A stretch of 64,000 nt of DNA from Mucor racemosus (lineage: Eukaryota > Mucoromycota > Mucoromycetes > Mucorales > Mucoraceae), in contig JAPEHQ010000001.1 in assembly GCA_027405735.1 (NCBI GenBank), forward strand, positions 7,006,001 through 7,070,000, written 5' to 3'. Under the pieces are notes generated by a model that was not told the DNA's origin, did no database searches, and was given only the letters and a program-made list of their open reading frames with translations. The position numbers were made by a program, and so were the translations under genes. Below, piece by piece: positions 24,158 through 34,060 of the stretch. The first letter of the stretch is position 1. Each line of letters opens with the position of its first letter.

Positions 24158-24480
24158 ATTTTTTTTTAAGAATATAGAGGAAAAGGGAATTGTGTTTGAC
24201 TCGGTGATGGCCTTTTAAAGACGTTACCTTGTACAAAGCCATGAACGTCACTTTGTAGATTCTAAACAAAGCAAGATTTTGTGTCATCTTCAAGTTATTT
24301 GATTGGGTGTATTCAATATGATTTCTACTGGATGATCAATTAGAACAAGCAAAGATGTAGATTATAACTACAATATCATCTTTTTTTTCTCTCTAGTTTT
24401 GTATTTCTTTACTCTTTTTTTCTTTCAGCAACAAAGGGTTGTATAATACTACATTTGATATTCAAGATACATACACAATC
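24158..24480. promoter_or_regulatory. Bidirectional promoter between serine and methionine pathway genes
   Basis: The 323-bp spacer separates the divergent ATGs at 24157 (minus) and 24481 (plus). On the plus side a long T/C-rich tract ends TTTCTTTCAG just before 24430, which could be a pyrimidine-rich leader or a 5'-UTR intron acceptor. A TTTAAAAGG-like AT element lies about 55 bp before the minus-strand ATG. No TGACTCA-type Gcn4 site was seen; ATGACTCA-like variants were not matched exactly. Confidence 0.5.
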
Positions 24481-25960
24481 ATGCAAGAATACAAAACTTA
24501 TGCAACTTTAAATGAGTTACCGCTCGAAGAATCAAAAAACAAGTTGGTAAAGCTTATACCTGATCAAAATATCACAATTATTCCAGAATACACATTAGAG
24601 TCAGGCGTGAAATTAACAAACATTCCTATTGCTTGGAAGACATGGGGTAAATTGAATGAAAAGGCTGATAATTGTATGGTAATTTGCCATGCTTTGACTG
24701 GTAGTGCTGATGTTGAAGATTGGTAAGATATTTTGCATAATTTTACTCAGCAACGTAAATTCTAATCATATTACTCATAAAAGGTGGGGTCCATTGATGG
24801 GCCCAAGAAGAGCTTTTGATTATACTAAATTCTTTATTGTTTGTTGTAATGTACTCGGTTCCCCTTATGGTTCTGCATCTCCTTTGACAGTCAATCCCGA
24901 AACAGGAGATATTTATGGTCCAGAATTCCCTTTGGTGAGTGTTAGAGACGATGTGGCTCTTCATCGTTTGATTTTAGATCATCTCGGTGTCAAACAAATT
25001 GCTGTTTGTGTTGGTGGTTCAATGGGTGGTATGCAAGTAATCGAATGGGCTCAAATGGGTCAAGATTATGTTCGCACTATTGTTCCAATTGCTACATCAG
25101 GTCGTCATTCTGCTTGGGGTATCAGTTGGGGTGAAGCTCAACGTCAATCAATTTACAGTGATCCAAATTATGGTATGTATATGTTATTGTTTCAAGGGTT
25201 TATGTATTCACCATTTTCATAAATTGAATTAGCGGATGGATACTATACTGATGAGAAACCTCCCAATGTTGGTTTATCGGCTGCTCGTATGTCTGCTTTG
25301 CTCACATATAGATCTCGTAACTCTTTCGAGTCTCGATTTGGTCGTAAAGCCGCGGAAATGAAATCTACCAATAGACCACATTCACCAAGAGAAGCTAATC
25401 GTTTAATTCACAATGATGGTCATCGTGCAACTAGTCCTCCAGAATCCGAAAAAGAAAATGTGAAAAACGCAACCATCAACAATCCAACTATGCCAACACC
25501 TTTTGTTTTTTCAGCTCAGTCTTATTTAAGATATCAAGGTAGCAAATTTATCAATCGTTTCGATGCTAATTGCTATATTGCTCTTACTCGTAAAATGGAT
25601 TCGCATGATCTTTCTCGTGGAAGAGGTGATTATTTTGATATTTTGGCATCCATCAGTCAACCTGCATTGGTAATTGGTATCGAATCAGATGGTTTATTCA
25701 CTATATCCGAGCAATATGAGTTGGCTGAGGGTATGGCAGATACAGAAATGATTGTGATTGATTCTCCAGATGGACATGATGGATTTCTTCTTGAATTCGA
25801 TCAAATCAACCGTCATCTTCTTAATTTCATCAAACGTGTCGTACCTGAAATTTATAGTTCATCCACAATTACAGATGAAGAACTTGAACAAAGTGAGGTT
25901 GTCAAGGCAACAAAGACTAGTTTGTTTGGTGAAGCTGAAGTAGATATTACTCAATGGTAG
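24481..25960 (+). CDS. MET2: Homoserine O-acetyltransferase, 452 aa, 3 exons
   Basis: Acetylates L-homoserine with acetyl-CoA, the committing step toward homocysteine and methionine. Exons 24481-24722, 24784-25172 and 25233-25960; the first junction rebuilds the family motif DWWGPLMG. It is an alpha/beta-hydrolase: nucleophile S160 in GGSMGG, Asp D363 in ESDGLFT and His H392 in DGHDG form the expected triad. Further family marks are GSPYGSASP and NSFESRFGRK. A polar insertion (about residues 245-285) before FSAQSYLRYQG is typical of fungal MET2 proteins. The in-frame codon at 24439 is TTG, so the first ATG (24481) is taken as the start. It shares a promoter region with the serine gene, and both feed sulfur amino-acid and one-carbon metabolism. 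Confidence 0.94.
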
Positions 25961-26989
25961 ATAGATTCAAAAATTACATAATATATTTAAAAATAAAAAT
26001 ACAGCTTTATGTGCTGATGTATACAATGATATCCATGTAAATGTATCCAAGTATTTTACTTTCAATTTCAAATCGACGAATCTTCAATGTTGAAAGCTGG
26101 GTTGTGAGGTTTTACAATTATTTGAAAAATCTTAAACAAAAAATATTTACAAATACTTGAAATTTCACAGAATCTATTAACAAGTTGCTTTTTGTTTTAA
26201 CCGTGTAGTATCTGTTGAAATAAACTCTTCAAAAACTATGAGGCATATACGAGTTAATCCCTGAATTTGAATTTATATTGTAATCAACATTTCGTAGCCT
26301 AAAAGGAATGAATTATAATTGCTAATTACTTTTTATTTCTATATAAAACTGAAAATAAAACATGTCTGAAATGCTACATATAGATTCAGATTTTGCTATT
26401 CTCATTTGCCATATCTCATAGTTATTAAAAAACTCTTTAAATAAACGAATTCACTTTTCGCTGCCCGAAAACAAAACTTTACAATAGTATATTAACTACA
26501 GTGTTTTATCAGTTCCGTTGATAGCGCTAGTTTATATTTATCTGTAGCAATTTAATTTTCTGAAATATCTCAATTTTTGATGGAGAAAATAAAAAAATAA
26601 AAAAATAAAAAATAAAAAGGTAAACAAAATCTGGTGGTTCGATTCATCTCTACATTTTTCATGAGAATCCATAGGTTCAAAATTTACGTCAATTTTACTG
26701 TATATTTTATGAAAACATTTATTTACATTTAATTTATTCGATGATAGAAAATTCAAAGCTATACATAAAGTATTTAATAATACGCTAGTCCGTTTTACTA
26801 TGCATTTTGTTGTGTATTTTAGCATTTTACATTTAGTGATCTGTATATTTTTTCTGCTTTCTGCAGTCGTACATGGTACGTTTTAAACGCTTATTAAAAG
26901 GAATTCTAATTTATTTACCCAATATGAATTTATTTCTGCCAACTTTTAAGGTGAGGTACCTCGCTTATATTGATATCTGTCTTACATAA
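25961..26989. other. Intergenic, 1.0 kb
   Basis: AT-rich; the A-rich run at 26580-26620 underlies a spurious minus-strand frame. No gene. Confidence 0.5.
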
Positions 26990-27178
26990 ACTAAAACATT
27001 ATTACCAGAAACCCTAGCATTGACCTAAAGTTGAACCTAAATTGACTGCGAAATCTAAATTTCATAAACAAAGAATTACTTTTTTATATTCACTAGATAG
27101 ATCTAACCGATTGCTTCTCTGCATTTTTTTGTTTTAGCAAAAAATATTGGTTTTTCGTCGAGATAATCAAAATAATAG
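26990..27178 (+). repeat. R1 copy c (left part), Crypton target
   Basis: The R1 segment running up to TCGAGATAATCAAAATAATAG, interrupted by the Crypton pair and resuming at 32991 with TTTTTATCACAGCTTAAAAC. Copies b and d show the same sequence uninterrupted. Confidence 0.8.
27168..27178 (+). repeat. Crypton junction core, left (11 bp)
   Basis: CAAAATAATAG, identical to 30074-30084 and 32980-32990. The outer two are the recombined target; the middle one is the junction between the two tandem elements. Confidence 0.88.
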
Positions 27179-27387
27179 GGACTTATCTTCAAGTTCGCAT
27201 ACTGAGTCCCGGACTCAAGTCCCACCCTAATGAGGGACTTCAAATCAATAAATGTCTTATGATCAGCTTTCTGCATGAAATGTTTCACAAATAAATATTA
27301 CTGAGAGCTGTCATCGAAGAGAATATTCTTAATTTTAACAAATAAATAATAAACAAACCATTTGAAAAAGAATAATCCACTTATACA

Positions 27388-29747
27388 ATGACTAAGAAAA
27401 CTGCAGCTGCATCTATTGATAGTAGAATGTCCGCTTCATCTTCTACCTTGATTGATAATGATATTGATATGATCAATATGATTGTCACTAATGATATTGA
27501 TACGGTCAATACTGATATGGTTGACAACAACCAAAATGATGGTTCCAATGTAATATATGACATGGCAAGGAGTCTTGAAATTACTGCTGAACAAGCTCAA
27601 GATAATAGGCCCATAAACACTAAAAAAGCATATTCAGCGAAAGCTAAAGAGTTTCTTACATGGGCAGAGAAAACCTTTGTACATGAAGATAAATTGCAAA
27701 GAGGAATTGTTTCTGGGGAAAAATTAAATTATTTTCTACACAAGGAGGTGAAAGCAAAGAATATTGCTAATGAATTTAGCTTTTGATACTAACTGTCTTG
27801 TACGCCCTTATTATCCCAGGTTTTAAATCGTTTCTCTCGCAGAAAAACGAAAACAAAAGCAGCTCAAAGAATCAAATTTTCAACTGTCGAACAATACATA
27901 GCAGCAATTACAGATCTATACAAGACACAAGTTATAAAGAAAATAAATTGTAATAAAAATCCAAGAAAAGTAATTGCAAGCGTATTGAAAAGTGCTAAAG
28001 AACGAGAATTCCAGACCAAAAGATCTAATTGCGAAGATCGTGGAGAAGGAACACTTGCCGATGGTTATACTTCATTAGATCAAGTAGCAAATGTCATACA
28101 GTTCTATTTGAATAGCCAAAGAAATCATGGAGAAAACTTGAGAGATGCTGCCGCATTTCTTTTCTCCCATTATTTTCTACTACGAGGACAATCTATCAGG
28201 CATGCTGAATTGACAGATTTTCAAACAGTTAATTTAGATAATGAGAGTATCAGGCCTGACATAGAATGTCCTGCTCTGGTGATGGTGTTGCGACAGGGAA
28301 AAACAAACAAAAATAACCGCTTGGAACTTGGTGGCTGCATCCGTAACACTCGCGTTGAAATTTGCCCTATAATGTCTCTTGGCCTATATTTGTTTTGGCG
28401 TTTTCATGTTGAGAATGAGCCGTTTCCCGACTTCACTACTTCTCATAATTGGTATTTTATAAAGCTTTTTAAATCTGATAACCAGGATTTAAAGAAAATC
28501 TGGAGCTACAACAGCCATCGTGATGCCGTTATAAGAGGATTAGATGGAGCAAAAATTTTCTCTAAAACAAAAACACATATAAACCGTGGCTCTTCTGCGA
28601 GGATGGCTGATCTTGCTGGTGTTCACGAAGACCAAATTCGTCGTCTCGGTCGTTGGAATAACACAACAATGAATGGTGCTTACCTTACTGGTTTGCCCAG
28701 GGAAGCAATGCGAGCAATGGCGGGTTTTACTATTCAGCAAGGACAATTTTACATTCCCAGGGCCTCACTGGATCCTCCTGAAGATTTGACCAAGTTGATT
28801 TTTCCTCTACTGGATGAATGGAACGATCGATTACTAGCTAAGAATGTTGGTAAGAATAATGGTGACCCTATGGAAGTTACCGTGGCTGCAAAAGCTTGCT
28901 TTCAACTGTTTTTTATATTGAGAAAAATTATTATTCAAGATTCAATTGTGATGATGGAGAAATTCCCCAATCATCCATTATGGCAAAATGAATTGTTTTC
29001 TAATCCTATGTTTTTAGAATATAAAGAGTAAGCACTTGTTTGTGTTTTATATAGTATAAACTAATAAATCTTCTTCAAAGACGCATGACAGTGATCATGA
29101 AAGATAACAATGACCCTGCAAACATTTTGCTCCAACGTTGTGTTCCAATTTTAGAGGAAAAGATACGCATAATGCATAATGACCTTTCTTCAAAATTGAA
29201 TGATCATCTCACTACTCAAGAAACAACTAATGATTATATAACCCGTCTAATTACAGGTCAAGCAAGTATAAACCTCAGCGTGAACTTACCAGATTTACAA
29301 AATGGCCAATCTCACATCTCAGCAACCACAAAACCACAACAAAACTTGATGTCAAATTCCAATCCACAACCACCAACATTATCCTCATCATCATCAAATT
29401 CTCTTGAAGTTACAGAAAAGGTACCACATTACCAAATGAGTCGAGGAATTGTGTCCATCAAAGACTTGTGGAGAGAGTGGAAACATAGTTTGTGCGGTGG
29501 ATATGCGGTACAAGATTTGGAAGAAAAGTTTGGAACAAGATGGAGACGAGCAGAGAAGGAAAAGAAGTTCTTCAATAGAAGAAAACTTATCATCAAGACA
29601 ATCGAGGATTACGCCATGAAAAGGAACATTAGTTTAGAAACTGCAGTAAATATTGCAGAACGAAGAAGATCACAGAAAGGATACTCGTTGCATTGGTTGG
29701 CGAATAACAAAATTGAAATCTTTGGAGTCAATGATGGCTCATTGTAA
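27388..29747 (+). CDS. Crypton recombinase: Ndc10-like tyrosine recombinase plus GCR1_C domain, 744 aa (unit 1)
   Basis: Exons 27388-27747, 27820-29027 and 29081-29747; the first intron contains a perfect TACTAAC branch site, and all phases agree. The middle part carries the tyrosine-recombinase signature: Arg in RGQSIRHAELTDF, Lys in RQGKTNK, HINR as the H-x-x-R box, GRWN, and the nucleophile candidate Tyr in MNGAYLTGLPREAMR. This arrangement is that of fungal Crypton recombinases, which are related to the Ndc10 centromere protein. The last about 90 residues (IVSIKDLWREWKHSL onward, with TRWRR) match the GCR1_C DNA-binding domain. A Ser/Asn/Pro-rich linker separates the two. The N-terminus (first 60 residues) is acidic and low-complexity. 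With every catalytic position present, the protein is predicted to be active (inference). Confidence 0.9.
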
Positions 29748-29965
29748 TAGCTTTTTCTATTCTTTCTTTGCATTTCTTTATATTTTATTATTATTTTTAT
29801 ATATATACATATATATTCAATAAATAAACATCATTCAGCTTACTGTAAATACAACAAGTATCATAATATCATATTGAAGTCTAAGCATAACATTTTACAA
29901 AATAAAGTCGATCTTGCCATGATTGTATTGACATAAATTTATTATTTTTTCCCTGGGGACTTGAT

Positions 29966-29991
29966 CCGTAAATAAGTGCACTTATTTACGG
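29966..29991. repeat. Perfect 26-bp palindrome at the right end of Crypton unit 1
   Basis: CCGTAAATAAGTG followed immediately by its exact reverse complement. Just downstream AATAAGTGAGCTTATT is a shorter imperfect palindrome. Such symmetry suits binding by a recombinase dimer or the GCR1_C-like domain (inference). Confidence 0.92.
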
Positions 29992-30073
29992 TTGTTTCTC
30001 AAATAAGTGAGCTTATTAGCATACTGGGTTCTAATCGTGTAGGGGACTTCCGGGACTTCCGAGGACTTCGACA

Positions 30074-30084
30074 CAAAATAATAG
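30074..30084 (+). repeat. Crypton junction core, middle (11 bp)
   Basis: CAAAATAATAG between the end of unit 1 and the GGACTTATC start of unit 2, the same joint that a circularised element would carry. Confidence 0.88.
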
Positions 30085-30293
30085 GGACTTATCTTCAAGT
30101 TCGCATACTGAGTCCCGGACTCAAGTCCCACCCTAATGAGGGACTTCAAATCAATAAATGTCTTATGATCAGCTTTCTGCATGAAATGTTTCACAAATAA
30201 ATATTACTGAGAGCTGTCATCGAAGAGAATATTCTTAATTTTAACAAATAAATAATAAACAAACCATTTGAAAAAGAATAATCCACTTATACA

Positions 30294-32653
30294 ATGACTA
30301 AGAAAACTGCAGCTGCATCTATTGATAGTAGAATGTCCGCTTCATCTTCTACCTTGATTGATAATGATATTGATATGATCAATATGATTGTCACTAATGA
30401 TATTGATACGGTCAATACTGATATGGTTGACAACAACCAAAATGATGGTTCCAATGTAATATATGACATGGCAAGGAGTCTTGAAATTACTGCTGAACAA
30501 GCTCAAGATAATAGGCCCATAAACACTAAAAAAGCATATTCAGCGAAAGCTAAAGAGTTTCTTACATGGGCAGAGAAAACCTTTGTACATGAAGATAAAT
30601 TGCAAAGAGGAATTGTTTCTGGGGAAAAATTAAATTATTTTCTACACAAGGAGGTGAAAGCAAAGAATATTGCTAATGAATTTAGCTTTTGATACTAACT
30701 GTCTTGTACGCCCTTATTATCCCAGGTTTTAAATCGTTTCTCTCGCAGAAAAACGAAAACAAAAGCAGCTCAAAGAATCAAATTTTCAACTGTCGAACAA
30801 TACATAGCAGCAATTACAGATCTATACAAGACACAAGTTATAAAGAAAATAAATTGTAATAAAAATCCAAGAAAAGTAATTGCAAGCGTATTGAAAAGTG
30901 CTAAAGAACGAGAATTCCAGACCAAAAGATCTAATTGCGAAGATCGTGGAGAAGGAACACTTGCCGATGGTTATACTTCATTAGATCAAGTAGCAAATGT
31001 CATACAGTTCTATTTGAATAGCCAAAGAAATCATGGAGAAAACTTGAGAGATGCTGCCGCATTTCTTTTCTCCCATTATTTTCTACTACGAGGACAATCT
31101 ATCAGGCATGCTGAATTGACAGATTTTCAAACAGTTAATTTAGATAATGAGAGTATCAGGCCTGACATAGAATGTCCTGCTCTGGTGATGGTGTTGCGAC
31201 AGGGAAAAACAAACAAAAATAACCGCTTGGAACTTGGTGGCTGCATCCGTAACACTCGCGTTGAAATTTGCCCTATAATGTCTCTTGGCCTATATTTGTT
31301 TTGGCGTTTTCATGTTGAGAATGAGCCGTTTCCCGACTTCACTACTTCTCATAATTGGTATTTTATAAAGCTTTTTAAATCTGATAACCAGGATTTAAAG
31401 AAAATCTGGAGCTACAACAGCCATCGTGATGCCGTTATAAGAGGATTAGATGGAGCAAAAATTTTCTCTAAAACAAAAACACATATAAACCGTGGCTCTT
31501 CTGCGAGGATGGCTGATCTTGCTGGTGTTCACGAAGACCAAATTCGTCGTCTCGGTCGTTGGAATAACACAACAATGAATGGTGCTTACCTTACTGGTTT
31601 GCCCAGGGAAGCAATGCGAGCAATGGCGGGTTTTACTATTCAGCAAGGACAATTTTACATTCCCAGGGCCTCACTGGATCCTCCTGAAGATTTGACCAAG
31701 TTGATTTTTCCTCTACTGGATGAATGGAACGATCGATTACTAGCTAAGAATGTTGGTAAGAATAATGGTGACCCTATGGAAGTTACCGTGGCTGCAAAAG
31801 CTTGCTTTCAACTGTTTTTTATATTGAGAAAAATTATTATTCAAGATTCAATTGTGATGATGGAGAAATTCCCCAATCATCCATTATGGCAAAATGAATT
31901 GTTTTCTAATCCTATGTTTTTAGAATATAAAGAGTAAGCACTTGTTTGTGTTTTATATAGTATAAACTAATAAATCTTCTTCAAAGACGCATGACAGTGA
32001 TCATGAAAGATAACAATGACCCTGCAAACATTTTGCTCCAACGTTGTGTTCCAATTTTAGAGGAAAAGATACGCATAATGCATAATGACCTTTCTTCAAA
32101 ATTGAATGATCATCTCACTACTCAAGAAACAACTAATGATTATATAACCCGTCTAATTACAGGTCAAGCAAGTATAAACCTCAGCGTGAACTTACCAGAT
32201 TTACAAAATGGCCAATCTCACATCTCAGCAACCACAAAACCACAACAAAACTTGATGTCAAATTCCAATCCACAACCACCAACATTATCCTCATCATCAT
32301 CAAATTCTCTTGAAGTTACAGAAAAGGTACCACATTACCAAATGAGTCGAGGAATTGTGTCCATCAAAGACTTGTGGAGAGAGTGGAAACATAGTTTGTG
32401 CGGTGGATATGCGGTACAAGATTTGGAAGAAAAGTTTGGAACAAGATGGAGACGAGCAGAGAAGGAAAAGAAGTTCTTCAATAGAAGAAAACTTATCATC
32501 AAGACAATCGAGGATTACGCCATGAAAAGGAACATTAGTTTAGAAACTGCAGTAAATATTGCAGAACGAAGAAGATCACAGAAAGGATACTCGTTGCATT
32601 GGTTGGCGAATAACAAAATTGAAATCTTTGGAGTCAATGATGGCTCATTGTAA
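30294..32653 (+). CDS. Crypton recombinase, 744 aa (unit 2)
   Basis: Same product as the unit 1 gene: tyrosine recombinase with R, K, HxxR, W and Y positions, then a linker and the GCR1_C DNA-binding domain. Exons 30294-30653, 30726-31933 and 31987-32653. Protein segments are identical to those of unit 1, so the duplication is very recent, maintained by conversion, or an assembly effect. Both copies keep their own upstream leader (about 200 bp from the GGACTT end), so either could be expressed. Confidence 0.88.
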
Positions 32654-32871
32654 TAGCTTTTTCTATTCTTTCTTTGCATTTCTTTATATTTTATTATTAT
32701 TTTTATATATATACATATATATTCAATAAATAAACATCATTCAGCTTACTGTAAATACAACAAGTATCATAATATCATATTGAAGTCTAAGCATAACATT
32801 TTACAAAATAAAGTCGATCTTGCCATGATTGTATTGACATAAATTTATTATTTTTTCCCTGGGGACTTGAT

Positions 32872-32897
32872 CCGTAAATAAGTGCACTTATTTACGG
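32872..32897. repeat. Perfect 26-bp palindrome at the right end of Crypton unit 2
   Basis: Identical to 29966-29991, followed by the same set of GGACTT repeats (GGGGACTTCCGGGACTTCC near 32949). Confidence 0.92.
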
Positions 32898-32979
32898 TTG
32901 TTTCTCAAATAAGTGAGCTTATTAGCATACTGGGTTCTAATCGTGTAGGGGACTTCCGGGACTTCCGAGGACTTCGACA

Positions 32980-32990
32980 CAAAATAATAG
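32980..32990 (+). repeat. Crypton junction core, right (11 bp)
   Basis: CAAAATAATAG directly before the resumption of R1 copy c. In R1 copy b the same core is followed by TTTACACTACGGCTTAAAAC, in line with the TTTTTATCACAGCTTAAAAC found here. Confidence 0.88.
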
Positions 32991-34060
32991 TTTTTATCAC
33001 AGCTTAAAACCTATCATAACGGGGTTCCAACATTTATTTTATTAAAAAATGGACGAAAAATGATTCAAAAAACAAAATTGTTTAATGGCTCACGAACTGC
33101 AAAATAAGTTGACCTAGAGTATTAAATAGCTTTTGTACAGTTTTAAATTCTTCATACGTCTAAACAAAAATCAGAAAAACATTTCACATTAAATTTTTTG
33201 TAAAATGCAATTGAAATTTTGAAGGTTTTTTAAAGATACACATCAATTATTATAAGCATATTTCAAATATAACTAATGGATATGATGCGCAAAAAAATTA
33301 TATATCGATCGCGCTATTGAAAAAGTTTCTAGCTGCATTTTTCGTAGAGAAAAAGAGATTTTTATCCAAATTTTTTTCAGATTCAGAATTTGGGATGAGG
33401 GTATACAAGGGGAAAATGGACGCTAGAAATGGAGGTACCTTTTTGTACATATTTTTGAGGATATCTTCACGAAAAATCAATATTTTGGAAAAAACTAAAT
33501 TGGATCCGGGAAAACTCAATGAGTTAGATGACATGAATGCAAAAAAAAAGTTGCTCAATTTAACCAATATTTTGAAACCTACTATAGAAATGCCAAAAAA
33601 AAACGAAAAAAAAATAAAAGTGCTCAGAATTTTTTTTATATTAAAATATGTTATAGAGAACTTTAAAACAAGTAAGTTTTATTATTAAAAAGTGTTAGTA
33701 CAGCTTAATTATTTCTAGAGATATGAAGCCTCAAAGTTTTCAATTCTTTAGCAGTGGAATGTGGAATGCGCGTAAAAATCTGAAACATTAGCACTGAAAA
33801 ATTAATACCAACTGTAAAAAATAGGATATTTTTGGATACTTGTTTTTGAATTAAAGGTAGACATCTCAGGTACATTGGCATATAATTTGTTCTTGGTGTT
33901 ATTTAGTGGAAAAAAAAGTATAGCAGCGGTGAAAAGTGAAACCCAGTTTTCAAGGGAAAAGTAGTGGATTTTACGTGTTTTTGAGCCTTTCATGAGATAT
34001 AACATAAATTCAGGAATAGGTAGCTTAATGCGACTACTTCATATCTATTTAAAATGTTAA
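32991..34060 (+). repeat. R1 copy c (right part)
   Basis: Continues R1 from the Crypton junction through the TTCAGATTCAGAATTTGGGA and GATATGAAGCCTCAAAGT blocks and past the site used by the hAT in copy a (here AGCAGTGGAAT, unoccupied). The right limit near 34060 is approximate. The 123-codon frame inside is not called as a gene. Confidence 0.8.

Larger units (their letters stand above)
27179..30084 (+). mobile_element. Crypton-type tyrosine-recombinase transposon, unit 1 (2,906 bp)
   Basis: Starts with GGACTTATCTTCAAG and ends with CGACACAAAATAATAG. It lacks terminal inverted repeats, as known for Cryptons, which move as circles through a tyrosine recombinase. One three-exon gene fills most of it. 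The left end has a near-palindrome around GAGTCCCGGACTC; the right end has a perfect 26-bp palindrome and repeated GGACTT motifs. Unit 2 follows at once in the same orientation, and all four large frames are identical in the two units. Confidence 0.9.
30085..32990 (+). mobile_element. Crypton-type transposon, unit 2 (2,906 bp)
   Basis: Head-to-tail second copy, offset exactly 2,906 bp from unit 1, with the same start, palindrome and end. It ends at the third junction core (32980-32990), after which R1 copy c resumes. Confidence 0.9.

Noticed and set aside
24439..24480. 14-residue N-terminal extension of the MET2-like protein
   Set aside because: The codon at 24439 is TTG; the first ATG is at 24481 and begins a normal MET2 N-terminus.
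26635..26660. GGTTCGATTC string resembling a tRNA T-loop
   Set aside because: No matching acceptor, D or anticodon arms nearby. A similar string at 62518 belongs to the MITE end.
27381..27563. Minus-strand 60-codon frame inside the Crypton gene, and similar shadow frames
   Set aside because: Antisense shadows of coding exons; no independent support.
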